Shown here: in pieces, positions 1 to 8,459 of the stretch
Position numbering within the stretch: position 1 is the first letter of the stretch
Layout of the letters: each line of letters starts with the position of its first letter
DNA from: Candidatus Pseudogracilibacillus intestinigallinarum
GTDB lineage: Bacteria; Bacillota; Bacilli; Bacillales; Amphibacillaceae
DNA length: 45,579 bases
Direction: 5' to 3'
Assembly (NCBI GenBank): GCA_019113205.1
Contig: DXHX01000172.1
Coordinates: 1-45,579 of the forward strand
Made by a program: the position numbers and the translations under genes
Notes under the pieces: model-generated
The model's database searches: none
The model's input: only the letters and a program-made list of their open reading frames with translations
Told to the model about the DNA's origin: nothing

Positions 1-315
1 CTCTCCCTGACATCCAGTTAAACTATGATCCTTACAAGGATGTGTCTCATTAAAGAATGGTGCAATTGAAACGAAAAATTCATCTTCTGGTAAATCATGA
101 ACGATTTCTTCCTCATTTTCATCAGTAATTATTAATTGTTCCGATGTAATCGATGCTTGATGTCCTTCCACATTTCCAACACTATAGTCATTTACTAATG
201 CTTTTAACTCCTCTTTACTTAATGATCCAGTAGCCTCATTTTCATTATTTCCCCCACCACAGGCGGCTAAAAATAATACGGACATTAATGCAACAGAAAA
301 TAATACCTTTTTCAT
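1..315 (-). CDS. CueP-like copper-binding lipoprotein, C-terminus cut by window edge
   Basis: Reading the minus strand from an ATG at 315 gives 105 codons open to the window edge. The start follows a GGAGTG ribosome site. The product begins with a short lipoprotein signal ending in the lipobox LAAC (Cys19), so it should be anchored to the outer face of the membrane. A stretch near residues 82-105 reads SIAPF..THPCKDHSLTGCQGE. Its two cysteines (94 and 102) are spaced as in the CueP family, whose copper site uses such a pair plus a third cysteine further on; that third cysteine would lie outside the window. CueP is known from Salmonella periplasm; lipoprotein relatives occur in Gram-positives. 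The copper role here is inferred from the family. Confidence 0.75.
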   Translation of the reverse strand, partial: MKKVLFSVALMSVLFLAACGGGNNENEATGSLSKEELKALVNDYSVGNVEGHQASITSEQLIITDENEEEIVHDLPEDEFFVSIAPFFNETHPCKDHSLTGCQGE

Positions 316-346
316 ACTTTTTCACTCCATCTCTTTATTCTTTTTC

Positions 347-375
347 ATTATAAGGGTCTCTCTCATAAATGTCAT
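347..375 (-). promoter_or_regulatory. Sigma-A type promoter of the CueP-like gene
   Basis: On the minus strand there is a -35 box ATGACA (370-375), a 17 bp spacer and a perfect -10 box TATAAT (347-352). It lies about 30 bp upstream of the start codon at 315. Confidence 0.6.
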
Positions 376-458
376 TACAATTCACAGTTTATTCGATTTT
401 AAAGCTGTATTTAAAATATATCTACCCTTACTTTTGGCTCTATTTCACCCTGGTTTCC

Positions 459-487
459 TTGTATTTCTAACAAAAATGTTTTATAAT
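459..487 (+). promoter_or_regulatory. Sigma-A type promoter of the small membrane protein gene
   Basis: TTGTAT at 459-464, a 17 bp spacer and TATAAT at 482-487, about 23 bp upstream of the ATG at 511. Confidence 0.55.
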
Positions 488-510
488 TCGACGTGACGAG
501 GTGAATAATA

Positions 511-702
511 ATGAAGAAAAACGTAGAAAAAACTGTATCTGTTTTAATGTGGATTGTAGTGGCATTAACTATACTTATCTTTTTCGCTGCTATTATGTTT
601 GGCCACGCTAAAGGTTACGACTTTATCTTCGGTTTCGTCGGATTCGAAGATGTATCACAAATTACTAAAACAGTACTGCAAAGTGTCGGAACAATAGGTT
701 AA
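511..702 (+). CDS. Small single-span membrane protein (63 aa), function unknown
   Basis: A 63-codon gene with its own promoter, a clear ribosome site (GAGGTGA, then ATG) and a strong hairpin terminator directly after the stop, so it looks like a genuine monocistronic gene. The product has a short basic N-terminus (MKKNVEK), one hydrophobic segment at about residues 10-30 (SVLMWIVVALTILIFFAAIMF) and a C-terminal part rich in Gly and Phe. I do not recognise the family. The divergent neighbour is a copper lipoprotein, but nothing links the two functionally. Confidence 0.65.
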   Translation: MKKNVEKTVSVLMWIVVALTILIFFAAIMFGHAKGYDFIFGFVGFEDVSQITKTVLQSVGTIG

Positions 703-706
703 CAAA

Positions 707-737
707 AAACATCCCGCTGTAAATGGGATGTTTTTTT
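707..737 (+). terminator. Rho-independent terminator
   Basis: Arms ACATCCC (709-715) and GGGATGT (725-731) with a 9 nt loop, followed by a run of T. It closes the 63-aa gene. Confidence 0.85.
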
Positions 738-892
738 AGGCAATTTTTTCACAATATAAGATACAACATACATCCCGTACATAAAAAGTACTCATACATG
801 TTATGACTTTTTTGTAAACGCTATCTCTTTATTCTTCCATATAATTGTTGTGCATAATAAAACGTTAACTAAAAATCTACCGAGGTGAAAAC

Positions 893-1969
893 ATGAAAAA
901 ATTTAATATTGCATTAATACCTGGAGATGGAATTGGTCCAGACGTCGTAAATGAAGGAGTAAAAGTATTAAAAGCAATCGAACAATTAGATAAAAACATC
1001 TCCTTCTCATTCACATCATTTCCGTGGGGATGTGAATATTATTTAGAACACGGGAGAATGATGGACGAAGATGGGATCGAAACTTTAAAACAATTTGATG
1101 CGATTTATTTAGGTGCAGTAGGTTATCCAGGCGTTCCTGACCACATCTCATTGTGGGATTTATTATTAAGAATAAGAAAAGAATTTGATTTGTATGTAAA
1201 TTTACGCCCGATTACATTATTACATGAACATTTAACTCCATTAAAAAATAAAACAAAAAAAGATATTGATTTTTTAGTTATTCGAGAAAATAGTGAAGGT
1301 GAATATGCGGGTGCTGGTGATTGGCTTTTTAAAGAAAAGGCTGAGGAAGTCGTCTTACAAACAGGTGTATTTTCCCGTAAAGGTACTGAACGAATCATCC
1401 GCTACGCTTATGAAGAAGCACGAAAACAAAAGAAATCCTTAACGAGTATAAGTAAAGGGAATGCATTAAACTACTCCATGGTTTTTTGGGATGAAGTGTT
1501 TGAAGAAATCGGAAGAGAATTTCCAGATGTAGAAACATACTCTTATTTAGTCGATGCAGCGAGTCTCTATTTTGTTTCTAATCCTGAAAGATTTGAAATC
1601 GTCGTAACATCGAATTTATTTGGCGATATTTTAACAGATATTGGGGCAGCGATTACGGGGGGCATGGGACTCGCTACTGGAGCAAATATTCATCCTGATA
1701 AAAAATATCCATCTATGTTTGAACCTGTCCATGGGTCTGCTCCTGATATCGCTGGTCAAGGCATCGCAAATCCTTTAGCTGCCATATGGTCTGTTAGCCA
1801 AATGATGGATTATTTCGAAGAGGAGAAATGGGGTGCACTTATTCTTGAAACTATGAAAGAAATATTACATGATACAGACAAATTAACCCCTGATTTGCAA
1901 GGTACAGCATCCACATCAGAGCTTGGTGATTATTTTATTCAGGTATTAAAAAATAAGTATGTTAAATAA
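893..1969 (+). CDS. ycsA: Tartrate/D-malate dehydrogenase-type beta-decarboxylating dehydrogenase (YcsA family)
   Basis: A 358-residue protein of the isocitrate/isopropylmalate dehydrogenase superfamily, NAD- and divalent-metal-dependent oxidative decarboxylases. Visible motifs are IPGDGIGPDVV at the N-terminus, NLRPI near residue 105, IRENSEGEYAGAG near 128-140, KGNAL near 185, the metal/NAD block SNLFGDILTDIGAAITGGMG near 240-260, and FEPVHGSAPDIAGQG near 275. The LLLRIRKEFDLYVNLRP region resembles tartrate/D-malate dehydrogenases (YeaU/DmlA, B. subtilis YcsA, about 360 aa) rather than LeuB, and no other leucine gene is nearby. The start has a GAGGTGA site 7 nt upstream. The exact substrate among D-malate, tartrate and isopropylmalate cannot be fixed from sequence. 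Confidence 0.88.
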   Translation: MKKFNIALIPGDGIGPDVVNEGVKVLKAIEQLDKNISFSFTSFPWGCEYYLEHGRMMDEDGIETLKQFDAIYLGAVGYPGVPDHISLWDLLLRIRKEFDLYVNLRPITLLHEHLTPLKNKTKKDIDFLVIRENSEGEYAGAGDWLFKEKAEEVVLQTGVFSRKGTERIIRYAYEEARKQKKSLTSISKGNALNYSMVFWDEVFEEIGREFPDVETYSYLVDAASLYFVSNPERFEIVVTSNLFGDILTDIGAAITGGMGLATGANIHPDKKYPSMFEPVHGSAPDIAGQGIANPLAAIWSVSQMMDYFEEEKWGALILETMKEILHDTDKLTPDLQGTASTSELGDYFIQVLKNKYVK

Positions 1970-2020
1970 TTAAAATGAATAAAATAAGTTAGAGTTTGAA
2001 TTACTTTAAAATAGCTACAG

Positions 2021-2070
2021 AAATGTGCTCTTCGTTATCATAGTATAATGAATTCAAAGCACATTTCTTT
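2021..2070 (+). terminator. Possible terminator after the YcsA-type gene
   Basis: Inverted arms AAATGTGCT (2021-2029) and AGCACATTT (2058-2066) with a long 28 nt loop, followed by CTTTCGTTT. The loop is larger than usual, so this is a weak call. The rest of the stretch 1970-2200 is AT-rich with no gene that I can support. Confidence 0.35.
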
Positions 2071-2200
2071 CGTTTGTATGGAATTTCCCCTCTAATTTTT
2101 TTATTTACTTCTTCCCTTTAATGTTATATATTTTTTGCATCCAAATTTTTCTTACATCATTCCTGTCTTTATTTTTATTCTCAATTACTAATCTCCTTCA

Positions 2201-2230
2201 TTGAATCTCCCTATCCTCTTTGCTTATAAT
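2201..2230 (+). promoter_or_regulatory. Sigma-A type promoter of the yfiBC-like operon
   Basis: TTGAAT (2201-2206), an 18 bp spacer and TATAAT (2225-2230), 36 bp upstream of the GTG start at 2266. Confidence 0.55.
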
Positions 2231-2265
2231 TGAAGTATTAGTTAAAAAAATTTTGGAGGAACATC

Positions 2266-3984
2266 GTGAAACTTATCCTATCATTTTTGAAAAAATACGA
2301 TATTGCCATATATGTAGCATATAGCTTAACCTTAATTGAACTTGTTTCCGAACTACTTTTCCCTTTCATACTAGGAATTATGATTAATAACGGAATCATG
2401 AATGAAAATATGGATGAAATTATTAAATGGGGAATGATCATGTTCGGAATTACTATAATTTCTTTTACAGCCGGAATGACAAATTCATACATTTCAGCAC
2501 ATATTAGTGTTAGCTCTGCTTACGATATTCGAAAGAAATTATTCGCAGCAATTCAACAATTTACATTTGAACAACTAAGTAAATATCCGACATCTGCACT
2601 TGTAACAAGGTTTACAAATGATGTCCGACAAATTCAAAATACTGTTTTTATGGGATTACGTATTATGGTCCGAGCCCCACTTATGGTAATCGGTAGTGTT
2701 ATTATGGCGTTTATTGTCAACCCGAAAATATCGATAGTCTTTCTCATAACCGTCCCAATTTTAATCATCTTTTTATTCACTGTTTTAAATATAGGTAGAA
2801 AAATGTTCGTACGTGTACAGCAGAATGTCGATAAAGTAAATCTCGTCATTCAAGAAAATATTGCTGGAATGCGAGTTATTAAAGCTTTTGTCCGTGGAAA
2901 AAATGAAAATAAACGTTTTAGTGAAGCGAACGAAACACTCGCCCGAAATACAGAGAAAGCTTTCCGCTTCATGGAATCTTCCATGCCTGTACTCATGTTC
3001 ATTATGAACATTAGTTTAGTCATCATTCTTTATGTTGGTCATCAACAAATTCAAATTGGGACAACATCTGTCGGAGATGTTGTTGCAATTGTGAACTATG
3101 CATTACGCACAGTAATGGCTATTTCTATGTTTACATTTTTAACATTAGCATTCGCTCGTGCAACATCATCTGCTGAACGAATTGCACCAATTTTAGAAGA
3201 AAAAGTAGACAAACCGATACTTAAGCATGACTACACGGTAAAACATGGTGCTATTACATTTGATCAAGTTAATTTTACATACCCAAACGATACAGTTAAC
3301 GTTTTACAACATGTATCTTTTCATATAAAACCCGGAGAAACAGTTGCAATACTTGGGTCAACTGGAGCGGGAAAAACAACATTATTCCAACTTATTCCTA
3401 AGTTATATACCCCTACAAGTGGGGAAATTTTTCTGGATGATCAACCGTTACATATGTATGATACGACGAATTTACGTACACAAATTGGATATGTACCGCA
3501 AAGTCCCCTACTCTTTACAGGGACTATTAGAGATAATATAAGTTTTGGTAAAGCTGACATGTCTGGTACGATGCTTATAAAAGCCGCGAAGGATGCACAA
3601 ATTCATGATACGATTACTTCTTTTCAACATGGATATGATACGGTTGTCGGTCAAAAAGGAGTCAATTTATCTGGTGGACAAAAACAACGTATATCCATTG
3701 CGCGCGCCCTTTTATTGCAGCCAAAAATTTTAATGTTAGATGATGCAACAAGTGCACTAGATACAAAAACAGAACATCTTTTATTAGATGCATTACGAAC
3801 GTATGAATGTACGACATTAATTATTACACAAAAAATTTCAACGGCGAAACAAGCGGACAATATACTACTTCTCGATCAAGGAAAAGTCGTTGATTTTGCA
3901 AATCATGCAACATTATTAGAACGCTCTGCATTTTACCAGCGTATCGTGGAGTCACAAGCAGAAAGGGAGATTTCCCATGAGTAA
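2266..3984 (+). CDS. yfiB: Heterodimeric ABC exporter, half with degenerate ATPase site (YfiB/TM287 type)
   Basis: A 572-residue half-transporter with a six-helix exporter domain at about 1-300 and an ATPase domain at about 325-572. The ATPase domain shows Walker A GSTGAGKTT near 364 and signature LSGGQ near 468. The residue after the Walker B aspartate is Asp (MLDDATSALD) instead of the catalytic Glu, and the switch position is Gln (ITQKIS) instead of His. This is the hallmark of the non-catalytic partner in heterodimeric exporters such as TM287/288. Length matches B. subtilis YfiB. It starts at GTG 6 nt after GGAGGA. Its last 8 nt overlap the next gene, its partner, so translation is probably coupled. 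Likely a drug or lipid exporter in the membrane; the substrate is unknown. Confidence 0.88.
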   Translation: MKLILSFLKKYDIAIYVAYSLTLIELVSELLFPFILGIMINNGIMNENMDEIIKWGMIMFGITIISFTAGMTNSYISAHISVSSAYDIRKKLFAAIQQFTFEQLSKYPTSALVTRFTNDVRQIQNTVFMGLRIMVRAPLMVIGSVIMAFIVNPKISIVFLITVPILIIFLFTVLNIGRKMFVRVQQNVDKVNLVIQENIAGMRVIKAFVRGKNENKRFSEANETLARNTEKAFRFMESSMPVLMFIMNISLVIILYVGHQQIQIGTTSVGDVVAIVNYALRTVMAISMFTFLTLAFARATSSAERIAPILEEKVDKPILKHDYTVKHGAITFDQVNFTYPNDTVNVLQHVSFHIKPGETVAILGSTGAGKTTLFQLIPKLYTPTSGEIFLDDQPLHMYDTTNLRTQIGYVPQSPLLFTGTIRDNISFGKADMSGTMLIKAAKDAQIHDTITSFQHGYDTVVGQKGVNLSGGQKQRISIARALLLQPKILMLDDATSALDTKTEHLLLDALRTYECTTLIITQKISTAKQADNILLLDQGKVVDFANHATLLERSAFYQRIVESQAEREISHE

Positions 3985-5779
3985 AGCCGAAATAAAAAAA
4001 GCTTTTCAATATAATAAAATTGATATAAGTAATACAAACCCGGCAACAAAAACAGCGAAGCCTAGAAATAGTTGGCATACAATCAAACGGATTTTTACTT
4101 ATCTTAAGCAATATAAATGGATGCTATTTCTCGTTATTTTTGCAGTACTTGCAAGCAGTGGTTTAAGTTTACTCGGTCCCTATTTAGTCGGAATGACAAT
4201 CGATGATTTTATCGTCACCAAACGTCCTGACGGTTTACTGACTATATTAATCTTGTTAATTATCGTATATATATTGCATACATTATCTATCTTCTTACAA
4301 AACTATTGGATGATTGGCATTGCGCAAAAAACTGTTTATACATTGCGTAAAGATGTATTTGAGCAGTTCCATCGTTTACCGATTTCTTATTTTGATAAAA
4401 GACAACAAGGAGAATTAATGAGTCGGGTAACAAATGATATCGATAATATTAATAACACCTTAAATCAGTCGGTCATTCAAATCTTTTCTAGTGTCATAAC
4501 TTTAGTTGGAACTGTTACTGTCATGCTCCTATTAAGTCCATTATTGACACTGATTACGATGACGATTATTCCTATCATGTTTTTTGCTATGCGGGCCATT
4601 ACAAAACGAACAGGTCCACTTTATAAAGTACAACAAAAAGATTTAGGTGAATTAAACGGGTTTATCGAAGAAATGGTGTCCGGACAAGAAGTCGTGAAAG
4701 TGTTCTCTCAAGAAAAACATGTCATCAATGAATTCGATGAAAAAAACAAACAGTTACAATTATCAAGTTTTTGGGCACAAACGATTGCCGGCTTCATACC
4801 CAAAGTCATGAACACATTAAACTTCTTAAGTTTTGCATTTATTGCTTTTTTTGGTGGTATATTAGCGATAAAAGGATATATTACAGTAGGAGTTATCGTT
4901 ATTTTCACTGAGTATGCACGCCAATTTACCCGTCCATTAAATGAATTGTCGAACCAATTTAATATTTTACTATCTGCGATTGCAGGTGCTGAGCGTGTCT
5001 TCCAAGTGTTAGATGAACAAGCTGAAGAAGACGATGAAGTAGATGCCGTTGACATCCATCATGTAAAAGGTCATTTTATTTTTGATGACGTTACATTCGG
5101 TTATGATGAGACACCGATTTTAAAAAATATACATTTTGACGTTCAACCAGGTGAAATGGTGGCATTTGTCGGGCATACTGGTGCTGGAAAAACGACGATT
5201 ATTAATTTAATTTCTCGCTTTTACAATTATGATTCCGGGGAAATTTTATTAGATGGAATACCATTAAATCAAATAAAACGTGCATCATTACGTCAACATA
5301 TGGCATTCGTTTTACAAGACTCATTTTTATTCCAAGATACTGTGAAGGAAAATATCCGTTATGGAAAAATGGATGCAACAGATGAAGAAGTAATAGAAGC
5401 AGCAAAACGCGCAAATGCACATGATTTCATTATGCGTCTTCCAAATGGGTATGAAACAGTATTAGACCAAGAACGTAGTTCGATTAGTAAAGGACAAGTA
5501 CAATTAATTACCATTGCTAGAGCGATGATTGCAGATCCAGAAATTTTAATTTTAGATGAAGCGACGAGCAATATCGACACGATAACAGAATTAAATATTC
5601 AAGCTGGTTTACAAGCTTTAATGAAAAATCGGACAAGCTTTGTCATCGCTCATCGATTAAACACAATCCAACGTGCTGATCAAATCATAATGCTTGAACA
5701 TGGGGAAATAATCGAACGTGGTACACATGCACAATTGTTACGGAAAAAAGGAACATATTATGATCTATTTCAAACATAA
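3977..5779 (+). CDS. yfiC: Heterodimeric ABC exporter, catalytic half (YfiC/TM288 type)
   Basis: A 600-residue half-transporter paired with the preceding gene. An approximately 40-residue cytosolic N-terminal extension precedes the six-helix domain; the ATPase domain spans about 365-600. Walker A is GHTGAGKTT, Walker B ends ILDEATSNID with the catalytic Glu present, and the switch His is present (VIAHRLNTI). The ABC signature, by contrast, is altered (SISKGQ rather than LSGGQ). This reciprocal arrangement leaves one competent and one degenerate nucleotide site, as in TM288 and B. subtilis YfiC (about 604 aa). The start ATG overlaps the upstream stop and has a GAAAGGGAGA ribosome site. Confidence 0.88.
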   Translation: MSKAEIKKAFQYNKIDISNTNPATKTAKPRNSWHTIKRIFTYLKQYKWMLFLVIFAVLASSGLSLLGPYLVGMTIDDFIVTKRPDGLLTILILLIIVYILHTLSIFLQNYWMIGIAQKTVYTLRKDVFEQFHRLPISYFDKRQQGELMSRVTNDIDNINNTLNQSVIQIFSSVITLVGTVTVMLLLSPLLTLITMTIIPIMFFAMRAITKRTGPLYKVQQKDLGELNGFIEEMVSGQEVVKVFSQEKHVINEFDEKNKQLQLSSFWAQTIAGFIPKVMNTLNFLSFAFIAFFGGILAIKGYITVGVIVIFTEYARQFTRPLNELSNQFNILLSAIAGAERVFQVLDEQAEEDDEVDAVDIHHVKGHFIFDDVTFGYDETPILKNIHFDVQPGEMVAFVGHTGAGKTTIINLISRFYNYDSGEILLDGIPLNQIKRASLRQHMAFVLQDSFLFQDTVKENIRYGKMDATDEEVIEAAKRANAHDFIMRLPNGYETVLDQERSSISKGQVQLITIARAMIADPEILILDEATSNIDTITELNIQAGLQALMKNRTSFVIAHRLNTIQRADQIIMLEHGEIIERGTHAQLLRKKGTYYDLFQT

Positions 5780-5792
5780 AGGAGTTTATAAC

Positions 5793-6518
5793 ATGGCTAG
5801 AAAAGGAACAATGAATATGTACACGATAGAGAGTGAATTTTTACAAGAAAACATGAATATAAAGGTATATGAACCAGAACAATATGATGCGATTTATGAA
5901 AGACAAATTTGTATTATGCAAGACGGTGATGACTATTTTAATATGGGACGTGTTGCAACAGTAAGTGATCGTCTACATGAGGAGGACGAATTAATAAACA
6001 CTATTTTCGTTGGCATTCATTATATGGACCGCGAAGATCGTTGGCGTAAATATTATCCTTTAGGGGATCAACATGAAGCATATAAAAATTTTCTATTAAA
6101 AGAAGTGCTTCCTTTTTTAGAAGCTTTACTTCCTATCCATCCTTTAGGAACAACGTACAGTTTAATGGGTGATTCATTAGCCGCAACATTTGCACTTATA
6201 TTAGGAACGGAAAATCCAAACACTTTTTCCTCCATTATTTTACAATCTCCTTTAGTAGACGAGCCTGTATTAAATATAGTGGAAGACGTACATGATTTTA
6301 ATCAATTGACGATCTATCATTCGATTGGATTACAAGAGGATGCGGTTATTACAACGAAAGATGAAGGAATGGACTTTATCGAACCAAACAAACAATTACA
6401 CGCTTTATTACAAAAACGAAATAACGATTACACATATACCGAAATTGATGTAGGAAATCATACGTGGAAACATTGGCAAAAGGAGTTACCTGATGTACTC
6501 ACTCATATATTAGGATAA
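5793..6518 (+). CDS. yjcH: YjcH-type putative esterase (alpha/beta hydrolase)
   Basis: A 241-residue protein of the esterase-D-like alpha/beta hydrolase type. The probable nucleophile Ser sits in GDSLAA near residue 145, and a likely catalytic His lies in GNHTWKHW near 225. The N-terminus MARKGTM and the block CIMQDGDDYFNMGR resemble B. subtilis YjcH (about 240 aa). The open frame extends upstream, but AAAGGAG followed 9 nt later by ATG at 5793 marks the start. It begins only 13 bp after the exporter gene, so it may be read through from that operon. It is followed by yjcG and yjcF, the same trio as in B. subtilis. The substrate is unknown. Confidence 0.82.
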   Translation: MARKGTMNMYTIESEFLQENMNIKVYEPEQYDAIYERQICIMQDGDDYFNMGRVATVSDRLHEEDELINTIFVGIHYMDREDRWRKYYPLGDQHEAYKNFLLKEVLPFLEALLPIHPLGTTYSLMGDSLAATFALILGTENPNTFSSIILQSPLVDEPVLNIVEDVHDFNQLTIYHSIGLQEDAVITTKDEGMDFIEPNKQLHALLQKRNNDYTYTEIDVGNHTWKHWQKELPDVLTHILG

Positions 6519-6558
6519 GATATCATATATTTTTCTTCTTTAGTATTTATTTAAACTT

Positions 6559-6567
6559 TGGTATACT
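6559..6567 (+). promoter_or_regulatory. Extended -10 promoter of yjcG-yjcF
   Basis: TGGTATACT fits an extended -10 element (TGn plus TATACT), about 54 bp upstream of the yjcG start. No good -35 box is visible. Confidence 0.4.
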
Positions 6568-6620
6568 AATTTAGTAGATACATTAAAAAGAGAATAAAAA
6601 TTGAAATTGGAGGTCGAACG

Positions 6621-7133
6621 ATGACATATGGAATTGTAATTTTCCCATCCGTTGATATACAAGATGAGGCAAATGCGCTTCGTAAACGATACGATCCGAA
6701 ATACCCTTATATTTCACCACATATAACTTTAAAATATCCATTCCAAATGGACGCACAAGAACGTGATGAAACAGTGAAAGCATTAGAAGAAATTGCACAA
6801 GAAACCGAACCATTTCAAATCGAAGTAACGAAAATAAGTTCATTTTCTCCTGTTTCGAATGCGATTTACTTAAAAGTGGAAGATAATGAGCATTTAAACA
6901 AATTGAATGAAAAAATGCATGAAGGAGTATTTGATGCACATCGTGAGCATGCGTTCATTCCACATATTACTATCGCACAAGACTTACCAAGTGATGAATA
7001 CTCTGATATATACAGTAGTTTAAGAATGCGTCAAATTCATTTTACAGACACGATTGATCGATTTCAATTATGTAAACAACTAGATAATGGAAATTGGACT
7101 GTTCACACGACATTCCACTTCGGTAAAAAATAA
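6621..7133 (+). CDS. yjcG: YjcG, 2H phosphoesterase family (2'-5' RNA ligase-like)
   Basis: A 170-residue protein with the two signature HxT motifs of the 2H phosphoesterase superfamily: HIT at residues 34-36 (SPHITLKYPF) and HIT at 115-117 (IPHITIAQDL). These enzymes act on 2',3'-cyclic or 2'-5' phosphodiester bonds in RNA or nucleotides; the natural substrate of YjcG is not known. Length equals that of Bacillus YjcG proteins. The start ATG follows GGAGGTCGAACG. The stop overlaps the yjcF start by one base (TAATG), indicating coupled translation. Confidence 0.92.
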   Translation: MTYGIVIFPSVDIQDEANALRKRYDPKYPYISPHITLKYPFQMDAQERDETVKALEEIAQETEPFQIEVTKISSFSPVSNAIYLKVEDNEHLNKLNEKMHEGVFDAHREHAFIPHITIAQDLPSDEYSDIYSSLRMRQIHFTDTIDRFQLCKQLDNGNWTVHTTFHFGKK

Positions 7134-7558
7134 TGGAAATTTTTATCGTACAAAATGAACAACAATTACAAGACGCATACACAATTCGAAAAAAAGTATT
7201 TGTAGAGGAACAGAACGTCCCTCTTTCCATTGAATTAGATGAACATGACGAACATGCCACACATTTTATTTGTTATGATTCCAGCAATAAACCAGTTGGA
7301 GCCTCTCGCCTACGTTTTATAGATAATTATGGAAAATTAGAACGTATTTGCGTAGATAAAGGTTTACGCGGAAAATCAATCGGTAAAAAGATAATTGAAA
7401 TAATGGAAGTTGAAATCATTCATCAAGGATATCATGAGGCTGTTTTAAACGCTCAAACACATGCGACTACATTTTATGAAAAATTAGGGTATGAAGTTAT
7501 TTCTGATGAATTCATAGATGCTGGTATCCCACACGTAACGATGAAAAAAACATTATAA
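7133..7558 (+). CDS. yjcF: YjcF, GNAT-family N-acetyltransferase
   Basis: A 141-residue single-domain GNAT enzyme. The acetyl-CoA loop is visible as ERICVDKGLRGKSIGKK at about residues 82-98 (R-G-K-S-I-G fits the R/QxxGxG/A motif), and the C-terminal ATTFYEKLGYE is typical of the family. It would transfer an acetyl group from acetyl-CoA to an unknown amine. The start overlaps the yjcG stop and lacks its own SD, so expression depends on yjcG translation. A strong terminator follows. Confidence 0.92.
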   Translation: MEIFIVQNEQQLQDAYTIRKKVFVEEQNVPLSIELDEHDEHATHFICYDSSNKPVGASRLRFIDNYGKLERICVDKGLRGKSIGKKIIEIMEVEIIHQGYHEAVLNAQTHATTFYEKLGYEVISDEFIDAGIPHVTMKKTL

Positions 7559-7565
7559 AACAATC

Positions 7566-7605
7566 ACCCTTTTTATTTTCATTTAAAATAAAAAGGGTAT
7601 TTTTA
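7566..7605 (+). terminator. Rho-independent terminator after yjcF
   Basis: A 14 bp perfect stem, ACCCTTTTTATTTT (7566-7579) with AAAATAAAAAGGGT (7585-7598), a 5 nt loop and a following T run. Confidence 0.85.
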
Positions 7606-7711
7606 TATAATATTAATCAAAAACGATGTCGGTCTATCGACTTTTTTCTATGTATATTCTCCCTCATTTGAGCAACAATAAACATATCGATTTTGAAATG
7701 AGGGTTTAAAC

Positions 7712-8428
7712 ATGGACAATATGTGGCCGATGTTTTATGAAACAATATTCGGTATTTTTGCTTTATACGTTTTAACAAGAGTGCTTGGAAAAACACAAAT
7801 CTCCCAATTAACCGCATTCGATTTTATTGCAGCTATCGTCCTCGGTGAATTAGTCGGTAACGCGCTATTCGATAAGAAAACAGGGCTATTAGATATTGGA
7901 TTTGTTATTTTATTATGGGGTGTTATTTTATACTCCATAGAAATGGTAACACAAAAATTTAAACGTTCACGCTTTTTATTGGAAGGTAAACCTGCTATTT
8001 TGATTCATGAAGGAAATTTAGTTTATGAAGAATTAAGAAAGAATAAAATGGATTTAAATGAAGTATTACAGTTGCTGCGTATGAAAGATATCTTCTCCTT
8101 ACAAGAAGTGTATTATGCGATATTAGAAACGAATGGAGAGCTATCTGTCCTAAGAAAAGCCGAATATGAATCTCCAACAAAACAAGATTTACAATTACCA
8201 TTACAACAAACATTTGTTGCGACACCGGTAATTATGGATGGTGAGATTATTTATGACAATTTAAAGGAAATCGATATGACAGAGGAACAATTACAACGAT
8301 CATTAGATCAACAACATCAAATAGGCAAAATTAAAGATGTTTTTTATGCTGAATTTGTTCCTGGCCAACCTTTATTTCTCCTCCCATATCATAAAATAAA
8401 ACATAAAGATTACATGAAAAAAGTGTAA
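7712..8428 (+). CDS. DUF421 membrane protein (YetF/YrbG family)
   Basis: A 238-residue protein. The N-terminal third holds two to three membrane segments (about 8-24, 35-52, 60-80), including the family block LTAFDFIAAIVLGELVGN. The C-terminal part is the soluble DUF421 domain with LLEGKPAILIHEGNL and LRMKDIFSLQEVYYAILETNGELSV. B. subtilis has several paralogues (YetF, YrbG, YdfR and others), some linked to sporulation or spore properties; which one this is cannot be decided. The start ATG follows GAGGG. Its terminator overlaps the stop. Confidence 0.88.
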   Translation: MDNMWPMFYETIFGIFALYVLTRVLGKTQISQLTAFDFIAAIVLGELVGNALFDKKTGLLDIGFVILLWGVILYSIEMVTQKFKRSRFLLEGKPAILIHEGNLVYEELRKNKMDLNEVLQLLRMKDIFSLQEVYYAILETNGELSVLRKAEYESPTKQDLQLPLQQTFVATPVIMDGEIIYDNLKEIDMTEEQLQRSLDQQHQIGKIKDVFYAEFVPGQPLFLLPYHKIKHKDYMKKV

Positions 8429-8457
8429 AGGAATGAAGTTTATCCTTTACACTTTTT
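8423..8457. terminator. Terminator between convergent genes
   Basis: Arms GTGTAAAGGA (8423-8432) and TCCTTTACAC (8443-8452) followed by TTTTTAAT. The left arm includes the last codons of the DUF421 gene. It lies just before the stop of the convergent gene at 8460, so it may serve both strands. Confidence 0.75.
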
Positions 8458-8459
8458 AA

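Noticed and set aside
4708-5055. 115-codon frame on - inside the exporter gene
   Set aside because: Shadow of a conserved ABC transporter; no start signal.
6583-6939. 118-codon frame on - covering the start of yjcG
   Set aside because: Lies across the yjcG promoter and HIT motif region and has no ribosome site; yjcG itself is well supported.
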